Positions 1-9,674 of a DNA stretch of 64,000 nt are shown one piece after another. Every line of letters begins with the position of its first letter. The first letter of the stretch is position 1. The stretch is from Agrostemma githago (lineage: Eukaryota > Streptophyta > Magnoliopsida > Caryophyllales > Caryophyllaceae): assembly GCA_958450325.1 (NCBI GenBank), contig OY288239.1:41103811-41167810 (forward strand), given 5' to 3'. The position numbers were made by a program, and so were the translations under genes. The notes beneath the pieces were generated by a model. The model saw only the letters and a list, made by a program, of their open reading frames with translations. It was not told the DNA's origin and did not search any database.

Positions 1-809
1 AACAATCTTATACCTTGTGTTTCTTGACTGATGATCTGATATTCTCTCTTTGTCACATTTTGCACCAAGAGCAAGATCATATTTAAGTACAAACTCTTTC
101 AATGATGTCTTACTATTAACATAACTCTTAAAAAAACAATTTACACTTTCATTTCGTTGTGTAGTTGACAAACCTGCCCGAAAGTAATCATTTAAAAGAG
201 TAGGCACCCAACGTCGTCTGTCTTTGTACAAAGTATATAGCCAAGCATTCTTCTGTAATCCATAGAGTTCAACAAACTCTTTCCAACTCATTTCAAACTC
301 CTCTGCACTCAATGAATCATAAACACAATTTGACATAGCTGCTTTAATCTTATGGAAATCTTTTAAATTTTTGAACTTTTTGCTTTGTTTTTCCATAATA
401 TGCCAAAGGCACCACCTGTGTGTAGTAGTCGGCATTTCCAGCTCAATTGCTTTAGTTATAGGAAGACTCTGATCAGTGACAATAGCTTTAGGGGCTACAC
501 CACCCATGCAATCTACCCATGTCTTGAAGAACCACCTAAAAGTATCGGTGTCCTCTCTGGATAATAGTGCACAACCCATAAGTATAGTTAATCCGTGATG
601 GTTTACGCCTACAAATGGAGCAAATGGCATCTCATAGTGATTTTTCAAGTAGGTCGTATCGAATCCAACACAATCATCAAAATCACTATATGCAGCTCTA
701 CTCCAAGCATCCACCCACATCACATTACGAATACGACCATCACTTTCCAAATCCATGGCGAAAAAAAAGTTGCTTGACTCCTTCATGGACTTGACAAAAT
801 AATTATACA
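1..809 (-). pseudogene. FAR1-related / MULE-type transposase, transposase-domain part (partial, runs off the window)
   Basis: Read on the minus strand, this stretch stays open and encodes the core of a FAR1-RELATED SEQUENCE / MULE transposase. An ANYF-like entry (YNYFVKSM) is followed by FFFAMDLESDGR, then FDTTYLKNHYEMPFAPFVG, LMGCALLSREDTDTFRWF, the second acidic motif AIVTDQS, and the HRWCLWHIMEK segment, which are all typical of the DDE transposase fold these proteins share. The C-terminal SWIM zinc finger would lie left of position 1. FAR1 and FRS proteins are domesticated transposases that act as transcription factors; autonomous MULEs carry the same domain. I cannot tell which this is, because no terminal inverted repeats are visible. 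The N-terminal half lies at 2785-3568, beyond a Helitron-like insertion. Because that half is frameshifted, I call the gene a pseudogene. The family call is strong; the functional state is inferred. Confidence 0.85.
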
Positions 810-1040
810 GTAGTATAGACCCCGTGCAATGCACGGTATTTATAATATATTTATCTTATAGAATATTTCATTTAAGATTTAAAATAAAAATTTATTATTT
901 TATTTTTACTATTTATCGACTGTATAATTTAGAAATAGGAAAATATTTTTTAAATCGCAAAATTAATCAAAATATTTGAGTAATGTCTTGAAATGTACGG
1001 AGTATTAAATAACGTGTAATTAATGAAAATATTGTTTATA

Positions 1041-1240
1041 CTCCCCCTGTTTCATTGTAAGCTTCCACTTTTCTTTTTTTGTAAATTTCTTTGATAGCTT
1101 CCACTTTCTTTTTTGGTATAACATTTCACTCTTACCTAGGTGGCCCACCTACTTTACACCCTCTCTACTTTTGAATATTTTATTATTATCCTTAAAAAAT
1201 GTGCCATTTTTTAGGTGGAAGTTTTCATTGGAACATAGGG
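1041..1240. mobile_element. Stowaway-like MITE 1 (200 bp)
   Basis: Terminal inverted repeats of about 30 bp start CTCCCCCTGTTTCATT at the left and, inverted, CCCTATGTTCCAATGA at the right. Both go on into a shared CTTCCACT motif. The element is flanked by TA on each side (1039-1040 and 1241-1242). The CTCCCTCCGT-type terminus and TA duplication are those of Stowaway (Tc1/mariner-derived) MITEs. It is non-coding and lies inside the Helitron. Confidence 0.8.
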
Positions 1241-1621
1241 TATTTTTTATATACTCGGTTTATAAATCTCACATATCGAGATACCCACTTCTCTCTTTAA
1301 CATACCATAAAATACATAAATATTTATCAAAAATTGTATAATCATGTACTTTTTTTAATGGTTAGCACGCCGTGATACGTTCTCTTTGTGTAAAAAAACT
1401 ATACAGTTTTTTATTAGAAAATTAAAAAATAAGTTAAAAATGAACTGTCTCAGGTGTAAGACTTATATTATGTAATTTGTGAAACTTTTTTTTTATATGG
1501 ATTTTAATGGTATAATCTGTATTTTGTAGTCTCCCCTACCATAATAATCATTCTATATGATAATTATAATCCTAACATTTGAATAAATGAGAAGATCTTA
1601 GTGATATCGAGTGAGTATGTA

Positions 1622-1725
1622 CTCCTTCCGTCCCGATAAATTGTTTGCCTTTACTTTTGACATAAAGGGAAAAATGTCCAATGATGAAGTGACATGTGAG
1701 GCCAAATTCATGAGGAGGTCAAATT

Positions 1726-1766
<41 letters not shown>

Positions 1767-1848
1767 ACATTTCTAAAATAAAATGGCAAAGAACTAATTG
1801 AGACACCCCAATATGGAATAGACAAATAATTCATTGGGACGGGGATAG
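1622..1848. mobile_element. Stowaway-like MITE 2 (227 bp)
   Basis: The left terminus CTCCTTCCGTCCCGATAAAT and the inverted right terminus CTATCCCCGTCCCAATGAAT form imperfect inverted repeats. TA flanks both ends (1620-1621 and 1849-1850). The interior holds a CA/TA dinucleotide tract. It is a typical non-autonomous mariner-type MITE, nested in the Helitron. Confidence 0.82.
1735..1766. repeat. Compound (CA)n(TA)n microsatellite
   Basis: About fourteen bases of AC/CA repeat run directly into a TA repeat inside MITE 2. Such a tract is expected to vary in length between individuals. Confidence 0.9.
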
Positions 1849-2109
1849 TATATCTTTGTAAAAGTTAAAGTAGATAGCTCATTTCAAAAATAATTTTTTT
1901 AGATAACTGATTTTTTTCTCAAGGTTAATGACATCATATCTTAAAATTTATCTAATTATTTTCATAAAAAGAAGTTTTTTTTGTCAATTTCTTTAACATT
2001 AATGAAAATGAATAGTTTGTGAATTTATTAGTGAAATGTTATTTTACTTCTCAATTTAAATTAGTGTATTTTTGAGAAAAATGTTAGTAACTGTTATTGT
2101 CTTAGAGTA

Positions 2110-2199
2110 CTCCCTCCAACCCACTATGATTTACCCATTTATTATTTTAATCCCTCACATTTTAATAAAAGTGGGTAAATCATTGTGGGGCGGAGAGAG
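2110..2199. mobile_element. Stowaway-like MITE 3 (90 bp)
   Basis: A very short, almost completely palindromic element. CTCCCTCCAACCCACTATGA...ACCCA on the left pairs with an inverted copy ending GGGGCGGAGAGAG on the right. TA is present at 2108-2109 and 2200-2201. It probably lost its middle. It lies inside the Helitron. Confidence 0.78.
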
Positions 2200-2784
2200 T
2201 AGTATATAGAGAATTTTCGGTGAGTTTGTACTATGTATTAGGCTTTGTAAGAGCAATTAGAATATATATTCCATTTTTATATAGTTACTAAATTTTATAT
2301 CGATGTTAAGAATATGATTTTCGAATATGATTAGAAAGATATACAATAATAATCATAACTATTTTATATTCTATGTAAAATATTGTACGGGATAGTGCAA
2401 TCTCCTATTAACAAAAATAATGCAACTATTTGGTTAAAACGGAATACAATATGTTCATACTTTTTTTTATAAAATTTGATCGTACATTCCTATTAAATAT
2501 TGTATGTGATATCTTCCATGTAAAACATGTGATTTTCGTAATCAAAGTAATCAATCAAATTTCCTTAATTACATACTTTCTGTGGTGTATAACTTTATGT
2601 GTGATGTAGTGATATTTAAATTAGTAAGATGTTAGAGTGTAGTTGGAGAAGAGAAGGGTGACACACATGAGGTCAAGGGTTCAATTCAGGCCTAGCTCAT
2701 TTGGTCTATTTTTTAATTTTTGTTGTGGATAGCTTTAGGCGGGAAAATATATGAGTTGAGTTATTTGGTTAGTGGAAAGGGGGA

Positions 2785-3568
2785 TGGCTATCGAATCTGG
2801 CCCAATTAACTTTTCTTGCCTCTTCTTTTGTAACAAGTTTCTCACATCTCTCTCTAGATATGGTAGATTTTGAAAACCATGACTTCTCACTGCCTCGGCT
2901 AAATAGGTTCGTGAAGGTCTTATGCCCGCCTCATCGTTTATCACCATTCTTCTCTCAACTTCGTTTGGAACTTTTCGGTAAGCTCTCAAATATCTCACAT
3001 CATTAGGGTCAATGGTATGATTATGCTCCAAACATACACTTGTAAATATCCACCCGTCCTTGTCAATCATTAGCATTAAATTTAACTCCACAGCTAGTCA
3101 TCTGAGTTGGTCTAGGCTTCATTTTGCTTTGAGACCTACTCGCTTGTGCTCCACCCTTGTGACAAACCCACATAATATGCTGCGGTGGTTTATTTGTTTT
3201 CTTTGGTGGCTTCACGTTTCTTATTCGCACGGAAACCCAATTTGCTTGGCATACTTGTGAAGATGTTCCTCTAGAGCTTTCAATGTCCCAAATCTGAGAC
3301 CATTCTTAGGTACTTCCACTGTCTCGGTAGTCAAATTTTCATTTTCTTCTTCTAAAATGTTGAAGTCATCTTCAGCTATAGTTTCTTCTTCCGAGTCGGA
3401 TAGGTTGTCGTCTCCATCAATCTCTCTTAAATTGTCTACTAAAATACTTAAATCATCGTCAGGTATAGCTTCTTCATCGTCAAATAGATCAATTTCATCA
3501 AAATTAATCTCTTCAAAATTAATCTCTTCCTCACTTCTTTCTCCGTGAATATTACTTTCATGCTCCAT
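2785..3568 (-). pseudogene. FAR1-related gene, N-terminal DNA-binding part, double-frameshifted
   Basis: The likely start is the ATG at 3568-3566. It opens a very acidic N-terminus (EEEINFEEINFDEIDLFDD), followed by the entry to the FAR1 DNA-binding domain (GLRFGTLKALEEHLHKYAKQ). Near 3235 the conserved protein jumps to another frame (VRIRNVKPPKKTNK, CHKGGAQASRSQS, MTSCGVKFNA). Near 3063 it returns to the first frame (DKDGWIFTSVCLEHNHTIDP), ending IGPDSIA at the Helitron junction. The CxxH zinc-finger pieces (CHKGG, CGVKF, CLEHNH) mark the WRKY/GCM1-like finger of FAR1 proteins. Two compensating indels leave about 170 bp out of frame and remove most of the finger, so a normal product is unlikely. 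The partner piece is at 1-809. Confidence 0.8.
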
Positions 3569-3613
3569 AAGTGCTGACATATATATACAAAAAATAAACA
3601 TAAATGCTGACAA

Positions 3614-4804
3614 AAATAAATATCCATTTAGAGTTACTATAGTAGTACAAAACAGAGTTCCGATTCAGTATTTAGTTTCATGGTAGCATAGACAATAGAA
3701 TGCTAGATAGATGCAGATTAAGTGGTGTTGTGACATGTAGAGCATGAGAATATATTCTCTTAAGCCTGTATGTATGTATTTAGTGAAGTAGGAGTATATA
3801 GAATACTACTAGTAGAAAAGTAGGTAGCATGGCCTTTACACACTTTGGTTACACATTTGATGGGATGTAAATGAAAGGATGAGAGATACACAGTAGGTAG
3901 CCGGACCTTTACACTAATCTCTTCCTTTCGTCATTGATCATGACACTCTTAATTGAAAAGATTAGGTTTTTATCTAATTTTTACCTTACCCAATTACTAA
4001 TTCTCCTAAAAAAATTACCCGAACTTCGAATTTTGGTTTCCTCACTGATAAACCTAATTGAAAAGATTGTATCTTTATACAGAATTTATGTTCAAAAGAT
4101 TATGATCAGCAATTCAAAGTTCACAAATCACCCAATTATTAAACATTTGCAACAATTAAGTAAAATATAGATATAAACTTTCAATTGTTCATAAACAACA
4201 ATGTATAGTCCCAAAAAAAAATTGGAGTCGGTTAACATGAATCATTATCCCAAATCGTCAAATTGTCTCCAAAAAAACAATCATATTACTTCCCAACAAT
4301 CCGTTAAATATTTTTTTACATCATGATGCTCCTTAATTACAAGATTATCTCTAAATAAGTAAAAAGATTGGAACTTTTTCGATTGTCCATCTATTATCAT
4401 GGTCTCAATTTATACGTCTCGCTCTCATCCGTCTTTCTTTTCAATCGCTCTTTTTTAACACAATTGATCGTCTTAACATGATGAATGATCATTTCACTTC
4501 GGATAAGCAAAATTGTAAACAACCATCTAAAAAATTTCCTAAACAAAAAAAACCCTAAAAAAATTAACTATTTCGTACTACTTATGAATTTAAGCAGGTT
4601 GATCACAAAATTGATTACTGGAATAAGAATAGTATGCATTCACATAAAAATAATCAGAACAAACTAAATACGATTACCAAAATGAAAAATTACGAGGATA
4701 AACACGTACATACCAAAATTTGAGAATAGTCTTCTAATCGTAACTAATTTCTGACGTTCTTTCAAGTTTAAAGTGAGAATGGTGAAAAAAATTCCAAAAA
4801 ATAA
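3614..4804. other. AT-rich non-coding DNA upstream of the FAR1-like gene
   Basis: This lies 5' of the minus-strand FAR1-like gene and could hold its promoter and leader. I see no convincing ORF, RNA gene or terminal repeats in it. The short ORFs here are low-complexity AT sequence. Confidence 0.6.
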
Positions 4805-5308
4805 CAGAGGCGGATTTGGTGTAGGTCAGCACGTGCTGTTTGCTGATAATAAATAAAAAAGTGGGAATGGTGTAGATAAAATTATATTTTAGATTGCCTT
4901 TTGGTCATACTAGTTGAGTTGCACAAGTGGCGAAGCTGTTTGCTGATAATAGATGCTGCCGGGTTCGATTCTTGTGAATTGCTGTTTTTTGCTAATATTT
5001 ATTATGTGTGTCACAGAGTTGAAAAATTCTTCGTAAGGAGATTTGAACCCACACCATCACGCTAATATTACAAACTGTCAACCATCACACCACTATCACT
5101 TAATGATTACAATATATGCTAGTATATTATTTATGAGATAAAATTTATGGAACGAAAAATCAAAAAAAAATGTTGTATTTTTTCGATCTATAACATCGTA
5201 TAGATTAAAGGGTATACTAATATTAAGAAAAAAAATAGGTCAAAATTTAAATAATCGAGGCGAAAAAATTTGTGCCCTCCCTACATCGAAATCCTGCATC
5301 CGCCCCTG
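4805..5308. mobile_element. hAT-type MITE (504 bp)
   Basis: The left end CAGAGGCGGATTTGG and the inverted right end CAGGGGCGGATGCAGG are hAT-type CAGNGGCGG termini. The 8 bp on the two sides are identical (AAAAATAA at 4797-4804 and 5309-5316), and 8 bp is the hAT duplication length. No transposase is present. Inside are two short tRNA B-box-like stretches (near 4962 and 5045), which I take as chance or captured sequence. Confidence 0.85.
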
Positions 5309-5439
5309 AAAAATAATGATGAATCAGTGATACGTAAAGTAATGATGAAGAATCAATTAAAAGATATCGTAAACATTATTTTATTTAAAGTATTCTTAAT
5401 TAAATAATTTATAATAAATAATAAATGGTAAAATTACAT

Positions 5440-7472
5440 GTATGCCCTTTTGAATTTTACCCAAAATCAAAATGAAGATTCTCAAGATTTTATTTTTTTA
5501 TTATTTTATTCCGATGGCGCCCTATCACTATCCCTTGTATTTACGTACACCTTCCCCTTTCTTTTCATCTCCACCGTTTCATCACCCCTTCTCTATATTC
5601 AACGCACCTCCTCTATTTCCCATTCTTTCCCCACCATTTTCTGTCTTCTTTCACCTTCACCGTACACCATCTTCATCAATCTTCACTTTTTCCTGCGTGT
5701 TTTCTCATCCTTAATCTGTCTTTTGTCGCTTGATTTCTGTCGAGGTAGTCTTCTTCTTCTTTTTCCTCATTTCTCTTTTTGTTTCGTACTGCTATGGTCA
5801 ATTTTGCTGCTTTTCGTTTGTTTGTGCGTGGTTGTTTTGTTCTCGCCATATTCTTTGTTTCCTCTTGCTCGACATCGTGTTCCTTTGCTCTTGTTACGTT
5901 TCTGGTTGTTCCTTGTTCCTTCCCTTTCTCTTATTATGTGAGTCGCTTCTTCTCATTTTTCCCTCTGTTTTCGTCTTTGGTCGTTATCGGTTCGTTTGCT
6001 GCCTCCTTTTTCCTTTTGGCTTGTTGTTTCTTTGCGTATGTACTGTCACTATTGTTGACTCCCCTGCTTCTATTACGCTATCATCCTTTCTGCTGTTCTT
6101 TCGATTTTGTTGTTCTTGCTGTTACGATCGTTGTTTGGTTGATCGATTTCTGTTGGTTGATTCGTCTGTGTTGCTGATACATTTATGTATTGATGATTGT
6201 GGTCACCTTTTACCTGTTCTTCTTCCTCTTCATTCTCCGTTCTTCTCCTTCCTTATAACGTCTCTATCTGCTACTGTTGGCCTTGATTTCTGCTGCTTTC
6301 CTTCTTCTTCTTCTTCTTCGCATCTTTTCGTTCTATCATCGTTGCTGCCCTGTTATGCGGTGCTGCTGTTCACATTGTTTTTGTTGTTGTTGTTGTCGTT
6401 ATTCTTCATGTTGTTCGTTGTTGTCCTGTCGTTATCTCTTATTTGTTTACAATTGACTATTTTTAGTAAAATCCGTATTACTTATTAATAAAAGCTATTT
6501 GTTGAATATAATTTGCAATCTTTGTAAATCCCATTTCATTTATACAATTCGTTGACTCAATTAATTTTGATATCATTTTCTTAAAACATCTCTTTTCTAA
6601 ATATTTATAATTTTAACTTTATTTACTAATTATTTATAAAATACTATATATTGACTTATTTATATTTGAGTAACAAACTTAGAAATATATTAAAGTTACG
6701 ATAACAACGATAATAATAATTTTCGTTAGAAATGATATTTTTATACATTTCACCAATTTTAATAACTCACGTATTTTCTATAAGACCATTTCTATTTTAA
6801 ATAAGTTTCTAAAATTAGTAAGTTTCTATTTATAGAAAATTTCCCTTTTATATAAAATATTATTTCTTTTATTTTCATATTATTTACGATGATTATTTAT
6901 TTTTGAATATCGATAATGGTTGTTTTGGAGTTATGTAATAAGGACAAGTGTGGGGTTAGAGTAATATAGTCTGGATGTAAGTTTTGCCATCAACTGTAAG
7001 GTTGGTGTGTCTTTATGGGGCACATTGGTTGTTGAACTGAGCATGGTTTGTGTTCAGGAGAGTGTGCATTGTGCCCTTAAACTTAGATATCGCATCGTGT
7101 AAGTAGCATCAGGTTGAACTGGACATGGTTTGTGTCCAGGAGGGGGTGTATACTACTTAAACCAGGACCTCGCTGCACGCAATCCTGTTATAGTTGAATT
7201 GCCTAGTTAGAGTCTAGATTCTGTTATGAGTTAAGTCTACAGTTCTCGAAGCTAGTTTCCAGTATTATGCTAGTGAAAGTCTAGTCTTGTGTACACTGAT
7301 CAAATTTTCATAACGCCATTTTTTGAATATTATTATTATCGGTTGATTTTGACTTGCAGGTTGGCAAGTGCTTTAAGTTTCGCTGAAAACTTATTTTTTA
7401 TTATATCGTTTTAATGTTTTCTCTTTTTAAATATTCTGATATAATAATACTATTATTTTTCCATATGATATA
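5440..7472 (+). repeat. Long LTR-like repeat, copy 1, left part (split by the Tat element)
   Basis: It opens with about 0.9 kb of pyrimidine-rich, codon-poor sequence, then about 1 kb of AT-rich DNA. From about 6441 to 7472 it matches 41690-42722, including the paired motif TTGAACTGAGCATGG / TTGAACTGGACATGG (near 7035 and 7110). It resumes at 19886-20192 and ends GGGGATTACA, like the other copy. The left boundary is not visible: I found no TGTAACACC start, so this copy is truncated or rearranged on that side. It has no credible coding capacity. The start coordinate is approximate. Confidence 0.6.
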
Positions 7473-8142
7473 TGTTCCGGCTACGGAAACAATTTACCCG
7501 GCCTAGAATCCGGGTAGTGTAGTTGAATTGATGAAGGATAATTAGTCGCTTGATTCCCTTGATCTCCCCTTTCTCTCACTCTTGGAATCGGACTTTCCCG
7601 GCGGAAAACGGTCTGCTCCCTGCACAATGAACGCACAGGGCCTCGGAGGTTGTCCGAGGAAACCCTCTCCGATGCCTAAGTCAGTCCGTGAAATGCCTTT
7701 ACGAACCTAGCTCGTGAGGAACTAGGCGGCGTTTTAAGAGTAAGAGTCTAGAGAGAGAAAGTCCAACCTCTTTCATGTGGGAAGTGGGTAGGTATTTATA
7801 CCTTCCCACAAGAGAGAGGAACAGAGAAAGAAGAGGAGGGAAATGGGTGGATGTTGGCGCGACACGTGGACTTACCTTGTCCACCCATTTCCCCTTACCT
7901 TGGATAAAAAGACGGATGGGTCCTCGGTTTTCCTTCGGCTCCATTCAGGCGGGAACGCCCTGGAAGCAGGCGGCAGGCTTGGTTTACTCCGTTTGGCGGA
8001 CGACCCAAGGGATTGGGGCCACCCTTGGAGATTCCAGTGACTGATGGGAAAAGCTTCTTGACAGATCTTTCCCCCTTTTGGGACTTGGTCGCCTCGGGGC
8101 CTGATTGGCAGGCGGCCAATGACAGGTAGCCGACCCCCATCA
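7473..8142 (-). repeat. Left (3') LTR of the Tat element, 670 bp
   Basis: It starts TGTTCCGGCTACGG and ends GACCCCCATCA on the plus strand (TG...CA). It is nearly identical to 19211-19880. A TATA-like motif on the minus strand (7793-7800, reading TATAAATA) fits an LTR promoter that drives gag-pol. The bases inside it (8143 on) are not a strong polypurine tract: the minus strand just before the LTR reads GCGAGGGCCAAT. Confidence 0.93.
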
Positions 8143-8423
8143 ATTGGCCCTCGCCGGCTGAGGAGGAACGGGGTTCCATCTCGGCAGGCGATGTCTTGTT
8201 CTGGGACAGCGGGAGGTTGCTTCTTTGGACACTTGCATTTAATGCGTCGCATGTTCCCGAGGGAACATGCTTTAATTTCTCTGAGCACTCAGGGAGTTCA
8301 AACGTCTTTCGTTATGATTACCCCCCTTTGCATAAAGAATTTTTGGGCAGCGTGCCGCTCCGCTGATTGGCCCTCTCCCTTGCAGAGATGGTTGGGGCAC
8401 CATTAATGCGGTGTTTTCCTTGG

Positions 8424-8430
8424 TATAAAA
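8424..8430 (+). promoter_or_regulatory. TATA box of the first antisense unit in the Tat element
   Basis: TATAAAA stands 68 bp upstream of the ATG at 8498, inside the element and pointing opposite to gag-pol. The 8143-8423 stretch before it has no ORF of note and would be the upstream promoter region. The call rests on motif and spacing only. Confidence 0.5.
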
Positions 8431-8497
8431 CCTTTAGCTTTCTTGATCATTTGTGCTTCATTCCACCTTCAATCTTTCCATTTTCCTCATTTTAAAC

Positions 8498-9078
8498 ATG
8501 GCTTGGATCAAGAAAAGTGTAGTTCGCCGCGGAGTCAAACATGTTTCCTTCATCTTCAGGGGGTTTTGGAGGCTCAGATATGCGCGGACGGCTTATTTAG
8601 CTGTTCGCCGGAGTCGCTGCTCACAGCTTCGCCTTCGCCGGAGGGGTCGGAAGGCCTCTATTAGGATGGGCAAACGCCTTAGGAGGTCCCCTCCTCCTGC
8701 TGCGCCTAGGTTCAGGCATTGCTCCCAGGGGGGGCCTGTTATGATAGGGGGTGCCATGAATGTTTTCCATGGCTGCACCCTGAACAATTCGGCCCCAACT
8801 CTGGCACCGATTCCTCCCTGGAGTCGGGCCCTTCTTCGCCTGTAAAGAAGACAGGCTGTCGCACTTGCGACGAGTCCCGTGCTGTCCCTTTTGGAAGGGA
8901 CTGGGAAGACAGCAGCCATGATTCTGACGACAGTGAAGGTCTCGGCTGCCTGAGCGACAAAGATGATGACGGGGCTTCAGATGACCCCTTTCAGGGTTCC
9001 CCAAGTTGGGACTGGGGTTCGGCTCTCGGGAGTCCGGGCAGTCCTAGAGATTATTCCCCAGATTTGGGGGATGACTAG
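8498..9078 (+). pseudogene. Small antisense ORF pair, basic then acidic protein, unknown function
   Basis: I do not recognise this protein. The ATG at 8498 opens a 115-residue ORF to 8845 that begins MAWIKKSVVRRGVKHVSF and is very rich in Arg. A second frame, open from 8719 to 9078, takes over with a Ser/Asp-rich acidic tail (SSHDSDDSEGLGCLSDKDDD, ending YSPDLGDD). The two overlap, so one ancestral protein with a basic N-terminus and acidic C-terminus, broken by a frameshift near 8720-8840, is a reasonable reading. Two separate ORFs or coincidence are also possible. The TATA box at 8424 and the AT-rich, AATGAAATGAATAT-containing tail near 9185 suggest its own transcript. Confidence 0.4.
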
Positions 9079-9206
9079 GCCTGCGTGGCGGGGCGTTTTA
9101 ACTTCTGTCAGGCTGGAATTTTTCAAGCCTTATGTAATTTTCTTTCATGCTCGTCTTGCGATGTATCTTTCCCTTGCGGGGTTTTCAATGAAATGAATAT
9201 TTTGCG

Positions 9207-9223
9207 TTTTTTTTTTTTTTTTT

Positions 9224-9255
<32 letters not shown>

Positions 9256-9256
9256 T
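9207..9256. repeat. Poly-T tract (about 50 nt, one C)
   Basis: An almost pure T run (C at 9236) separates the two antisense units of the Tat element. It could be the trace of a poly(A) insertion on the minus strand, or simple slippage. No adjoining retroposon is evident. Confidence 0.9.
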
Positions 9257-9416
9257 AGGGGGGACGTCATAGGGTGACCAGCCTGCTGACACCCTTTGGT
9301 CCTCCCAATGTTTTTCTTGGGAAGCTGCCTAGGGCAGACCTCCCCAGGGGTGACACGTGGACCGCTGCCCTTGGGCGAATTCCAGAGGGCTGAGTGACTC
9401 TTGGCATGCCTTCCTC

Positions 9417-9424
9417 TATAAAAG
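9417..9424 (+). promoter_or_regulatory. TATA box of the main antisense ORF of the Tat element
   Basis: TATAAAAG follows a GC-rich stretch and precedes about 225 bp of pyrimidine-rich, ATG-free leader before the ATG at 9675. The composition (TATA, C/T-rich leader, first ATG in the long ORF) is that of an ordinary plant pol II promoter. Inferred from sequence only. Confidence 0.6.
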
Positions 9425-9674
9425 TGATTCGTCGTCCATCACCTTCCTCTTTTCCATCTTTCTTTTCTTTCGATATTCCTTCACTCTCTTCTTTTTGCCA
9501 AAAACCTTTGGGTATTGACGGATCACTTCTTCCTTGCACTCCCATTTCCCTGAAACTCCCTCTTCGGGCTTGTGGCGTGCTGTCGGACGATCCTTAGGTC
9601 AGATTTCCATCCTCCGCTCTTTTTTCTTTCTTCGGTTTTCTTTTTTCTGCATCTTTTCCTTTTTTAGAGTAATC

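Larger units (their letters stand above)
810..2784 (-). mobile_element. Non-autonomous Helitron inserted in the FAR1-like gene
   Basis: On the minus strand the insert begins with TC (2784-2783) directly after a host A and ends with CTAC (813-810) directly before a host T, which is the A^T target of Helitrons. A perfect 6-bp hairpin (ccgtgc/gcacgg, 822-836) lies about 9 bp from the 3' end, as expected. Joining the host bases 2785 and 809 puts the two halves of the FAR1 reading frame back in phase with nothing gained or lost, as expected for an element that makes no TSD. The canonical 3' terminus is CTRR (usually CTAG), so CTAC is one base off. The 1,975-bp insert is AT-rich and has no Rep/helicase ORF. 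The alternative, a host intron, is less likely because the ends do not read GT...AG. Confidence 0.75.

Noticed and set aside
2655..2700. tRNA- or SINE-like B box (GGTTCAATTC)
   Set aside because: No cloverleaf, no A box at proper spacing and no poly(A) or TSD.
810..2784. Host intron in the FAR1-like gene
   Set aside because: Borders are TC...CTAC, not GT...AG, while Helitron hairpin and A^T site are present.
4921..5060. tRNA-like B boxes in the hAT MITE
   Set aside because: No foldable tRNA; isolated 10-bp matches.
5438..6488. Overlapping ORFs of up to 252 codons
   Set aside because: Leu/Phe/Ser/Cys-only translations of a pyrimidine-rich stretch in a repeat; open in several frames, no domain, and not conserved in copy 2.
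7699..8406. ORFs of 80-138 codons in the left LTR, repeated at 19437-19881
   Set aside because: LTR sequence; the same frames occur in both LTRs by copy and show no domain.
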